Assembly: GCA_016802295.1 (NCBI GenBank)
Contig: JAESIW010000137.1
Location: forward strand, 5,954,146 to 6,018,145
Direction of reading: 5' to 3'
DNA length: 64,000 nucleotides
DNA from: Brachionus rotundiformis
Lineage: Eukaryota > Rotifera > Eurotatoria > Ploima > Brachionidae
Positions 54,000 through 64,000 of this stretch are shown piece by piece (positions within the stretch are counted from its first letter, which is position 1; each line of letters opens with the position of its first letter). A program made the translations under genes and the position numbers. The notes beneath the pieces are model-generated. The model did no database searches. It saw nothing but the letters and a program-made list of their open reading frames with translations, and had not been told where the DNA came from.

Positions 54000-56444
54000 T
54001 TATTTTATTTTAACTGCTCTGACAACATTTGTTCTAATACCAGTTGCTTCACCAGCATAGCGCTTATCCTGATTTCTTACCTTTGGCACTATAGATTTGT
54101 GTTTAATCAAAGCCTTACGAGATTTAATACGATTTCGTACACGTGGATTCCTGTACATTTTATCTCGTTTTGGCGTAAGACCTTTATTTTTCATTATTTC
54201 ATAATTAATTGCCCGTTTATCAGCATTTGTATCCTGGCTGTTTGCTTGGGTATCCTCTTCCATCTCTTTTTCAGACTCTGAATCGAGACTATCATCATAA
54301 ACAAGTTTATTTTTATCTTCTTTTGGTAAAGTGCGACTAAATTTGACCGATTTTTTAACTCTTTTTCCAGCCAAATCAGATCTTATCTTCCTAAAATTCA
54401 ACTGCCGACCACTTTCAATTGATTCAACTATAAATTTTACCTCATTGTCCAAGCTTTCATCAATAGGTGTTATTTGTTTACACAAATTTCTAAATTGAAG
54501 AATATTTTTAACAATAGGATGATTATCAACAGGAATTCGCTGTGATTTAAGAGCAAAATAGAAGCTCAAATGCGATGCATACATCAAGTATAATTTGGTT
54601 TTATTGGTGATAAAATCAGCTGCTATTGAATTTGGTATACGACCAATTTTTATAAGTCTGTAAATAGGAAGCAATGTCTTGTGAAGTTCGGACATTTTTT
54701 CTTTAAAATCGCGAGCTAGCTCTAACAACTCAGGCGACTCTTGGCGTAAAAATTCAAGCTTTTCTTTTGAAGACATTTTGTCCAAATTTTTAGAAATTGT
54801 CTCTAAATTTTTTTCCACCTCATGGTCCAACTCATCACCCAACGCCTTTTTAGCTATTTTTTTAGCTTCCAATTCATCACTTGTTTTCAAATTTTTTTCA
54901 TTAAACTTAAAAGCATCAAGACCAAAATCATTAGTGTCCAATTGTTTCATCATTTTGGCCTGCAACATCCTTGCCTCTTCCTCTTCCAATTCAGCATCCT
55001 CATCATTTTCGATCCTATTGCCTGAATAATACGCCGATTTCTTTCGGCCCCACACATTTGAAATCAACTCTTCATCTTCATTAATATCTTCTTTATCCTC
55101 TTCATCCTCATCTTCGTCATCTTCAATGTTATATCTATCTTCATCATATTTTTCATCGTCTGAATCCTCATCATCATCGAATGCAAGAACTTCATTTTCA
55201 TCTGATGAGTAGTTGAACGATTTTTTTGTTTTTTTATTCATTTTATCAATCAAAATCTAAATTTTTAAATATTTAAATAAAAAATGTATAACTCTTTAAT
55301 TAATTTAGTGACCAATTTTATTTATTTTTCTAAATTAAATTTTAATTTTAAATTTAGGTTAGTTATAAGAATTGTTTTAGAAAATTTAATGAATATAAAA
55401 TCAATTGTATTCAGCAGCCTCAACGAACAATTGAATTTTATTTCAAATTCTTCATGGTGTTTATTAAGTTTCGTACCTAGATGGTCATTAAATTTCTTTA
55501 TAAAAATCTTATATATATGAAAGAAGATGCTATTCCAAAATGGTCCCAAATCTACAGAAAAAAAAAATTGTACACGATATTCAAGGAAGAGTAACTCGTG
55601 CTATCATTGGTTTTAAAAATCCTGGCAAAAGTCATAATGAAAGACTTCTGACTTGACTTGAATTTAACCAATTCAACCAAAAGGCGGATTCCTGTACAAA
55701 GGTGACTTAATCAAAAGATAAAAGCTAAAAGCACCACTGATCACATTAGTTGGTAAATTCCAAACACTTTTTCAGGCAGATACAAGAGATTATCCTTAAT
55801 AAAGAACAAAGAAATCAAGATTTGTTCTACAACATACAACCTTTTCAAAAATCATGAAGCAAGTGGTTTGAAAAAAATTTGAATTAACCGATTTTTTAAA
55901 GAAAAAGTTGACAAATTTCTTCAAGATTCTATCATCTAATAACTGTTTATCTATCATGTTTATTTTCCTTATTTTTCTTTATTTAAATTTTTTTTGCATA
56001 AATATATTTTATCGGATATTTAAATTTTATTCATTTAATTGTCTAGAATTTTATTAAATTATTACTTAATCAAGGATTAAGAATTTTCTGAAATCTAAAA
56101 TAAATCTTTAAAGCTTATTTTTCTGTTTATAAATTAAAAAATGAACAGCTAATCAATATTGAATTAGACCAGAAACTAGTCTCTAGATTATTAATTTATA
56201 ATACCCAGATAGTTTTCTACTGCTAATAAGATTTTTAGTGACCATCAATTTTTATAAAAAAAATTATTATAACTAAATCATCCATTACCTTATCTTGATT
56301 TGAGTTAAAATCTTCTATTTCGTCTCCAGCAAATGGATTTCTTGGATCAAAGTCTTCGTTGTAATGGTCATTGTCAGAATCAGAATTCACCGATTGATAT
56401 TTTTCTTTCTTAATTCTATTTTGTTTTTTATTTGATCGAACCAT
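54000..56444 (-). CDS. UTP3: UTP3/SAS10 small-subunit processome protein
   Basis: Two exons join in phase: 56444-56289 and 55256-54000 (intron 1032 bp); product 470 residues, close to the animal norm. Exon 1 supplies a basic start and the conserved FAGDEIEDF-type segment that runs into DKILID across the junction. Then come long acidic tracts, the family's VWGRKKSAYYSG word, a Sas10/Utp3/C1D domain (around residues 215-300, with a LLPIYRLIKIGRIP core) and a Sas10 C-terminal domain that is highly basic (MYRNPRVRNRIKSRKALIKH, ending RTNVVRAVKIK). UTP3 acts in the nucleolar SSU processome in early 18S rRNA processing. An acceptor-like tttag lies 8 nt before the ATG. It lies 101 bp downstream of HSPBAP1 on the same strand. 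Confidence 0.93.
55257..56288 (-). other. intron 1 of UTP3, with a LINE relic
   Basis: GT-AG intron, 1032 bp, an order of magnitude longer than most introns in this cluster. It contains the LINE-like relic at 55586-55840, which accounts for part of the excess; the rest is plain AT-rich DNA. Confidence 0.8.
55586..55840 (+). mobile_element. LINE-like 3' relic, copy B
   Basis: The fuller copy of the repeat at 53658-53842, lying antisense in UTP3 intron 1. Broken frames read RVTRAIIGFKNPGKSHNERL and then, after a stop and frame change, words like the conserved ERL-LxFNxFNxRRxRGDLI stretch at the C-terminus of CR1/Jockey-type LINE polyproteins. Frameshifts and stops show it is dead. Confidence 0.55.
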
Positions 56445-56545
56445 TTTAAAATCTAAACTTAATTTAGAGGAAAATATTTTTTTATCTAGATATTGGATAG
56501 TTGGGATATTACGCCCATTTGGCAAAAAAAAATACAAAAAAAATA

Positions 56546-58273
56546 TTATTTATAACTATTGATTAAATTGTTAGCTATTAAATCAATAACTTGATAGTCT
56601 GTAATTGAATTAGCCATAGCTTTTGCTAGAGATTGTTCAGGTTCTATTTCAGTTTTTTCAGTGAATTCCAATGCGTACTGAGACATGAATTCATTAAAGG
56701 ATATTTTATGAACAAAAAAATTGAAATTTTTATCTGATTCTATTGAAGGTACTATCAAACTAGATGGTTCATTTTTTTTATCTTGTTGTCGATTTTCTAA
56801 TGAATCCAAACAATTTTTCACAATTTCCATATTTTCACTTTGGGATGAATAGTCCTTGAACGGAAAAAAAAAATTGGAAAAAAATAAAATAAATTCAATA
56901 AACAATACTTCTGATTTATTAATCCATGAGTCTACATTTATAAAATTTGATTCCATTAATCCTTGAATAATTGTTTTACTCAAGATTTCTTTTAATCTAG
57001 ATAAATCATCGCTATCTTTTATCTCAACCCAAGTATTTATAGACAAAGAATCGGTTAGACTCTCGACATAATGCCACCAATGATGTGGCACAAACAGAAT
57101 ATCGCCAGGTTCTAAGTCAACCACGTAAGGGGAAACTTTTTCAAATAGCGGATACTTCTTCAGGTCTGGATACTTGATATTAATTTGACTGTAAACAGTC
57201 GATTCTTCGAAAGGAATACGACTTGGGTACATGTATTTAGAATCATTTGGACTAAACAAGATCCATCGTTTCCTAATAGGGAAAAAATCTTGAATAAATT
57301 TCTTAAAAATTTCTAAAACTATCTTTAGAGAAACTTATCATTTATTATGACTGAATTTGATGTGAAAGAGTTGTTATCTAAAAATATCTTAAGTAAAGTA
57401 AAATTAATTTAAATAAAATATTTTCTTATTGGGCGTGATTATTTTGCGCTTATTATTTTTGAAAATTTCCTTGCTATTCGATATAATTTTAGATTAATTA
57501 TCTAGATAGATGCCTAGAATATAGAATTTAAATCAGTTTAAAAAAAATCTTATAAAACTATTACAGAAAGATTAAATAATAATTAAATTAAAAAATTTTA
57601 AATGATGCTTGCTAAATAATAAAATGATCTTTAGAGCCGCATTTGTATAGCTTATAATTTAAAGAGCTTTACAGAATTGAATTTTTACAATTTAACTTGA
57701 CGTAAAATTTTAGATAAACATAATACCGTCCATAAATTTGTGCCACTAGGTTGTATCCATAGGTGTCAAAATGACAAGGAGTATATGCATGTTTAGACCC
57801 TATCCAAAGAGTTGAGTCAGTGGCATTGCGTTTAGAAAAACCAAAGCCAGACCAATCTATACACTAAAATAATATTTTTAAAAAAATAATAAATGTAATA
57901 ATTAATTATTGTACATTTTCTATTAATGGGTTTTTACCACAGAGCTCAATCATATACTTATAATCTGCATAAGCCCAAAAGTCTTTCAAGTCAAACTGAT
58001 CGAAAGGTGTTGAAATTGTGTTGTTTTTTTCCGTATTGGATAAGTTAAGCCAACGCAAAAAATCTGACAAATTTGATTCAACATATTCACATTCATTTTC
58101 AAATTGAACCTTGCCAGATTTTTGCTTTTTACCAATTCTAAACTCGAATATTTCATTTTCAAACACCTGGGAAATAGTGTCCAGATTCCAGTTTCTTGCA
58201 TCACCTTTTAATATACCAGACTTAAATACACATGGTCTATCTAATTTATGAATAAAACTCTTCAAATCAGACA
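56546..58273 (-). CDS. HSPBAP1: HSPBAP1-like JmjC-domain protein (5' end not found)
   Basis: Exons 58273-57915, 57863-57727 and 57272-56546 join in frame (introns 51 and 454 bp), giving about 406 residues plus a missing N-terminus. Conserved words come in family order: a VFKSGILKGDARNW opening, FWAYADYKYM, CIDWSGFGFSKRN, STLWIGSKHAYTPCHFDTYG, GRKRWILFSPND (across the second junction), YPSRIPFEES and LFVPHHWWHYVES. The Fe(II) ligands of a JmjC/FIH-type cupin are present: His and Asp of CHFD, and the His of WWHY. Family members bind the small heat shock protein HSPB1; the substrate is not settled. There is no ATG in frame before the fourth conserved block. Exon 1 instead starts at a tttag acceptor, so a short upstream exon or a trans-spliced 5' end is needed. 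Confidence 0.9.
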
Positions 58274-58414
58274 CTAAATTTGGTTATTTTACTAATCAAA
58301 TAAATTAGGAATTAAAAGTCTTTAAAAACTCTTAATTTAATTTTAAAATAAAAAAATCTAAATTTAATCTATTTTTTTGTTTGTAAATTTAATAGGTTTA
58401 ATAGTTTGATATTT

Positions 58415-61400
58415 TTATGCTAGTTTTTTGCCACGTCCAGTAGTAATAATAGGAGGAACTGTGTGATAATAAAAATAAAGTTCGAAAAGAGTTATGGAAT
58501 TTTCGAGCTGGCATTCAGCAAGCTCCAGACGATTAACGTGGTCATTAAATGAATTAAGCATTTTTGACTCGTCATCACTTATCATTGACTTTACTTCATC
58601 TATTTCACCTTGTTCTGCACCCTGTGCTAGCAACGATTCTATGATACCTTCGACCTTTTTGCTTTTTTCGATTAATCTTTTGTTCTCTGAGGTCAAGAAT
58701 TCTCGTTTAATGATAAGATTTGCCATTGATTTGTAGGCATTTTCTAAAAGTTTTTTACAAATGAGATAAATGTCAATAAAAAAAAGGTAATATGTTCTAG
58801 AAGGAGCATGATCGACGGTTTTGGATAATTCAGTGATGCCAAGCATGCCGTCATTAAGCATTCCGTATAACAAGGACTTGCAGTCTTTGGCAGGAATCAT
58901 GGAAAATTCTTCAATTTGTTTTTGTTCCAGTTGATTTTTATCCATGATTACCTTGAATATACGCAAACTTTTTGATCCATAACGCTCTCGAATCACTGAT
59001 TCTATATGACAAACACATAGGTTGTGAAGAGATTTTTTAAAATCTAGATAATTCAAGAACTAGCCTTTGTTTAATATTAATTGAATTTAAATTACCAATT
59101 GCAAAAGCACCTCCGCCAAAATCTCCTATTTTTTCCAATATTTTAAACTAAATAAGATTTTTAGTTTACTTTTAAATAATTTTATTTTAATTTACTGAAT
59201 CTTGTTGAATTACTGTGAGATATTTTTCGACAGTAATCGAGTCCATTTTGTGCTCTAAACGCATATATTTTTGAATCTAATTAAAAAAAATTTTGATTAA
59301 TTATATTAAACACATTTAAATATACTCAAGAATGAAAATTTTTTTTCAAACTAAGTTTGACTCATGCACCAAAACCAAAAATAGAGGTTTTTTGATTAAA
59401 ATCATCAAAACTATTTCTTTTTCCTTTTTAAAGTGCTAATTCTTCATTATAGTTAAAAAACTAATTTTAAGTATTTGAATTTTTGCATACGTTTTAATTA
59501 AATATGAGAATATTAATATGATAGAAATGTGTTGATCAACACCTTTTTGAATTGGTTTTGGTGCTTGAATTTCATTTAAACATTTATAATTTTAAATCAA
59601 ATTGCATTAAGTTTTAATATTAAAATTATATGGAAATAAAATAAACATAAAATTGGCAAATACTTTAAGCATCATCTATTTGTAAAAAAGTCAACTTATT
59701 CAAAATATAAAAGTATTGAAAATGAAGATATATCATACGGAAAATACATAGTTCTTGTGCGCTTTACAATTGATTGATGATTAATTTTTTAAAAAATCTT
59801 TCTTCTAATTTATCGATTAAAGCTAAAAGCAAATTTTTTCTTTTAAATTATTTTTATTTTGTTCCTTCAATAAATTTCATGTCATACTAAAAAGTTTTTT
59901 AATTTCAATACTATGAAATAGATATCATAAATTTTCAAAATTTAGGCTTTAAATTTTTAATTTTTTTAAAAAACAGTATGTGCAAAAAATTTAAAAATAT
60001 AGTCAATCTTTTCCAATTTAATTTAGAAAAAAAAATTTGGCCCGGAGATAAAGACTTCCTCTACGTTGGTTTAAGCATAGACCAATTACAAACTTTTCTG
60101 ACATTTCAATGGAAAATTTACAATGCATTACTTTATTATTCTTTATTTTGATCCTGGCTGGACCCCTTACTTTTATGCTCTTTACGGCTAATATTTCTAT
60201 TGATTATATTTGTATATATTTTTAAATACTATATTTTTACTAGATTTTATGGTTTGATTGACAATAGATGAATTTTTATAGATATTTTTAATCTTTCTGA
60301 ATATATTTATTTAAATATTTATTTTTAATAATAAACAATTTTTAAAATCGAATGTCATCAAGATGTTAGGATAAAAATTACTAATTAGATTTAGTAAAGA
60401 AAAATATTACTAATGTAGGTAATTAATTACTTTGAATAAAAATTTATAACATGATAATACAAAATAATTAAGCTCAAAGAACAAGCCGGATTTAGAAGAG
60501 GAAGAGGATGCATTGATCAGATTTTTGCACTGCGTAACATCGTGGAACAGTGTATTGAATGGAACGCACCCCTTATTGTCAACTTCATCGACTTTAGGAA
60601 GGCATTTGATAGTGTGCACAGAGAAACCCTGTGGGCCGTGCTTAGATCGTATGGCATTCCTCAGAAAATAATAAATATCATAAAGCTTTTTTATGATAAT
60701 TTTGAGAGCAACGTGATCCTGAGGGTATCTCAGAATACTTCGAAATTAAGACAGGGGTTTGTCAGGGATGCATCCTTTCTCCATTACTTTTCTTGATCCT
60801 CATCGACTTTGCTATGAGGAGAAGTACTGAAGGACAGAGAACTGGCATTTACTGGGGAATGCCTCTGGGTCGGATGGAAAATCTCGAAGATCTTGATTTT
60901 GCAGATGATATTGCCCCGATATCACAGATGGAGAGCCACATGAGGGAAAAGACCGAGAAGCTAAAACGCAACACTGGTTATGTTGGCCTAGAGATAAACA
61001 CCCGAAAAACATAAATTATGTGCATAAACAAAAAACTCAATGCACCAATTTTTGTTGGAGACGAAAATCTTAAATGCGTCGACAGCTTTACATACCTAGG
61101 AAGCGTGATTAGCAAAAATGGTGGCTTCGAAGAATTAACGAAGGAAACAGATTAACGAAGGCCAGAACTGCTTTCTTCAAATTAAGGCATATGTGGAAAT
61201 TGTCATTCCTTCCATTCTGAGGACTAAATTACATCTTTATAGTAGTCTGGTCAAATCTGTATTGTTATATGGATCTGAATGCTGGCGAATGACTGACAGT
61301 GATCTTCAACAGATAAGTATTCCATAACAATTGCCTAAGAAAAATTTTGAGAATCTTCTATCCGAAAGTTATTACAAATGAGGAGCTGTACAACAGATCA

Positions 61401-62869
61401 AGGTCCGAGCCAATCCGAAACATAATACGCAGAAGACGACTTAAGTGGCTTGGTCATGTTCTTAGAATGTCAGCAGACAGAATTCCTAGAGTTGCACTAT
61501 TTTGGACACCTCAAGGAAAGAGAAATGCTGGAAGACCAAGTTGACCTGGAGGAGAACAGTTGAAAGAGATCTGAGAGAGATGAAACCCACATGGGGACAA
61601 GCAGAAATTGTCGCTTAGGATAGGGCAAAATGGAGGGGGCGTGTGGACGCCTTATGCTCCACTGGGAGTAGAAGATAGAAGAAGAAGAAATTATTGAAAT
61701 TTTCTTATTTATTTATTTCTTTTAGCATGTACAGTTTAAAATCAAGTGAAAACTGTCTTAATGGGTGTATTTTTATTATAAAATGAACTTTCTTTTCTAA
61801 AATTTAATTTGATTTTTTGTATCGCCGAATGTGGCGTAATTTTTGAAATAAATAATAAAGGAAACTAATGATAAAATAATAAATGGCAACTAATAACTTA
61901 CATCAATTGAAGTAACTGTTTTGGAAATAAAGCTTGATTGAGTGGCTTTTTCACCTTCTATCTTGGAATTGGACAATCTCAATAGAACAGAAATCATATT
62001 TCCTGCATTCTTAATTAAAAAAATCAAATATAATTTTTAAAATTAAATATTAAATTTACATTATCAATTCTGTTTCGTACAGCTTGAACAATTATATTAT
62101 CGCGATATGATTGTAAAAACTTTTTATGATTAAGTCTCCAATACATACTCTTATCACCATAATCCTGCAAATTTTAATAATTTAAAAAATAATTTAAACT
62201 ATTGATACAAATTTACGTACATAAACAAACCTCATCTATTTGCATCATTGCTTCATACTCATTTGACTCAATTTTTTTCATGGCCAAATCATTAAATTTA
62301 ATTTCGGGAATGTGGGTGTCTTCAATTTCTGTATCAAAAACTGGAATTTTATCATCATGACCACTGGCAAGTTTAGGCGCTTTTTCTATAAAGCCAAGTT
62401 CTTGTAATTTATTCAAATTTTGTTTTATTTGACTTATTAAAGAATTTATTTTAGCTTCATCAGTAATATTATTTGTTTTTATAAAAGAACTCAAAACTTT
62501 TAAAACTAATAAACTCATTTCTAATGATCCGTTTAGATAAAATGTTTTGGTTATCAAAGCTGCTAAATTGCCATATTCGGCTTCGATATTGCATATATTT
62601 CGGGATCTTTTGACCAAATCTAGCGCGCCCTGAGTACAGAATTTGTACTCTAATATTTTTTTTGGGTTAATGGAATATTCGATTATGTTGTGTATTAACA
62701 AAATTGTCATGCTATGTGAGATTAGCTTTCGGTCAAGATTTAGATCTGAGGCGATGAGTTCAAATGGATAAGATTTTTTTTTAATCAAGTGATTGCATAC
62801 CAAACTTGGTATTTCACCAAAGTTTTCTTTCACGACCAACAAGGCCAAATAGTTCTCAGTTGTCGTCAT
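58415..62869 (-). CDS. POLR3C: RNA polymerase III subunit RPC3 (POLR3C)
   Basis: Six exons join in phase: 62869-62231, 62164-62060, 62009-61902, 59276-59196, 59147-59096 and 59043-58415; introns 66, 50, 2625, 48 and 52 bp; product 537 residues, the usual length. The N-terminus is a winged helix (LALLVVKENFGEIPSLVCNHL); the middle includes MYWRLNHKKF and DFGGGAFAIDFKKSLHNLC; the last exon holds VIRERYGSKSLRIF, the conserved EQKQIEEFSMIPAKDCKSLL block, HAPSRTYYLF and a coiled coil. RPC3 forms the RPC3-RPC6-RPC7 trimer that helps Pol III open tRNA and 5S promoters. Exon 6 was placed at 59043 rather than the upstream tag at 59060 because only this keeps frame. An acceptor-like tttcag lies 14 nt before the ATG. 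Confidence 0.95.
59277..61901 (-). other. intron 3 of POLR3C, carrying a LINE insertion
   Basis: 2625 bp against 48-66 bp for the other four introns of the gene; the LINE at 60468-61690 makes up nearly half. The stretch 59277-60467 is AT-rich with nothing recognised. Confidence 0.85.
60468..61690 (+). mobile_element. 5'-truncated, frameshifted RTE-like LINE
   Basis: Reverse-transcriptase fragments in order: EQAGFRRGRGCIDQIFALRN, FIDFRKAFDSVHRETLW, a QG-CILSPLL block reached by a frame change near 60755, LEDLDFADDIAPIS with the Asp-Asp pair intact, SFTYLGSVISKNGG, a LLYGSECWRMTDSDL word, then RRRLKWLGHVLRMSADRIPR and TPQGKRNAGRP. Stops (for example TAA at 61012) and frameshifts make it non-functional. 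It begins abruptly within the RT and ends in a GAAGAAGAA-type tail. Much higher GC than the host intron. Opposite in orientation to POLR3C. Confidence 0.9.
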
Positions 62870-64000
62870 TTAATTAAAGTTAGCTGAAATACCCACTTTT
62901 GAATAAACTAATTTCCAAGTGCATGTGCGATTTAAACTAGATTTATTATGAATAAAAATTAGCATGCAAAGATAAATATTAGAAAAATTTATTTAGATTT
63001 CAAAAAATTAACTTGTCTTTATGATTGAATTTTATATTCAAGAAAAGGTTAATTTATAAAATGAAGAACTCAAATTTATAATAATAAATTTATAATTTTG
63101 ATCCAAAAAGGATCAAATTGACGCTCAATTAGGATTAACAGATAACATAAGCAAAAGATAATACTATTTGGTCAAAAAATAAAAATTTTAATTTTGAGGT
63201 TTATCAACAGGCTAGTGCCCTTGTAATGAAGATCGATTAGCACTTCATTTATTTAATAAATATGAAATAATTAAAAAAAAATTTTAAAAAGTAATTAAAT
63301 TTTAATAAAATTTTTTGAATATTTTTGCAAAGTCTTACAAAATCAAATTAATATTGTCAAAAGTTGTAAACTTCAACATCGATCTCTTGATCACAAAGCA
63401 ATTTATATGTCTTGAATAAAAAAATCCAAATGTTTTTTTTCCATTTGCTGTTTTCTAAAATTTCCAGTAGAATTATAAAAATATAGTATTTTTTAACAAG
63501 AGATAACATTTCACCAATTATACCTTTTTAAAAGTATAAAAACCCTACTTTTCATAAAAGTTGTTGATATCATTAGAGTTATTTACTTCAAATTATTTCG
63601 AAAAGTAAAATGTATTAAATTTGGCCCAATGACCGTATTTCGATTGTGAAAGTAATTGTAAAAGTCATTTAATTGTTAATCTAAAAAACCGGTCAAGATC
63701 AAGAATCAAAAAGTATTTTACTAAATGAACTGGTCTTATTTTTAGCTAGGAGTTAATATTTTTTTAAAATATTTATGATTTTAATATTTAAAATACAAGT
63801 TGTTTTTTTATTTTTACAGAAAAGATTATTAAAAATAATAATCTTTTGAAGTAGATAGAACCAAAATTTTAAAAATTTCAATCTTTAGTTGTTTCGGTTT
63901 TAATAATGATATTAAATTATTTTTGTAATTTAAAAGATAGATTTGATTTGGAATATGTTTATTTAGAATTTTTTTTTTTAAATAGCAAAAACTTTATATA
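62870..64000. other. intergenic, upstream of POLR3C
   Basis: AT-rich to the window edge; no gene seen. The word gctagtgcccttgt at 63211-63224 recurs in reverse complement near 2056-2069 (acaagggcactagc), perhaps the end of a dispersed repeat. Confidence 0.45.

Noticed and set aside
59044..59060. Start of POLR3C exon 6 at the tag ending at 59060
   Set aside because: Breaks the reading frame; the next acceptor, giving exon start 59043, restores it and continues the conserved GGGAFAIDFKK segment.
1..64000. CRISPR arrays, bacterial operons or plasmid/phage features
   Set aside because: Spliceosomal introns, animal-type genes and LINEs make this eukaryotic; no regularly spaced repeats were seen.

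Overview
The window looks like animal nuclear DNA from a compact, very AT-rich genome. Genes are monocistronic and on both strands. They carry GT-AG introns that are often only 48-66 bp, and homopolymer-rich AT DNA separates them. The best organism guess is a rotifer close to Brachionus: tiny introns, intronless secreted gene families with few recognisable relatives, a divergent TALE homeobox gene, and short AG acceptors just before start codons that would suit spliced-leader trans-splicing (known in Rotifera). This is inference; no species marker is present.

Layout. 0.1-4.4 kb: a four-exon secreted vWA protein, a retroelement-like AT-hook tail and an FkbM/Star-type methyltransferase. 4.4-14.1 kb: a gene desert with LINE relics and a long hairpin. 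14.1-17.6 kb: a divergent pair, a TIR domain fused to a mannose-binding B-lectin domain (-) and a seven-TM receptor with a large ectodomain (+). 19.3-20.9 kb: a TALE homeobox gene. 24.2 kb: a foldback MITE with a 9-bp target duplication. 26.0-30.6 kb: a three-Ig GPI-anchored neuronal-type adhesion protein with a 3.1-kb intron. 35.8-49.5 kb: an extracellular-protein island with a cysteine-free LRR protein, three tandem paralogues of an unrecognised Cys-rich repeat family, a second vWA protein, a DUF985 cupin and a large secreted protein ending in HYR-like repeats plus a choice-of-anchor-A-like domain. 49.8-52.4 kb: the most unusual gene, a signal peptide, an LRR-like ectodomain and one membrane segment followed by an intracellular Ty3/gypsy reverse transcriptase/RNase H module with its catalytic residues replaced. 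Its ectodomain is homologous to that of the 7TM receptor at 15 kb. 52.5-53.6 kb: a promoter-like stretch and a second foldback MITE. 54.0-62.9 kb: three co-oriented housekeeping genes, UTP3/SAS10, HSPBAP1 and POLR3C, the last with a LINE in its third intron.

The accessory genes are mostly secreted or surface-recognition proteins (vWA, LRR, B-lectin, Ig, Cys-rich repeats), with signs of local duplication, domain swapping and capture of mobile-element modules. The TIR-lectin and the two receptors sharing an ectodomain are the best candidates for an undescribed recognition system. The right-hand cluster is ordinary RNA polymerase III, ribosome-biogenesis and dioxygenase machinery, and its exon models could be reconstructed almost completely.
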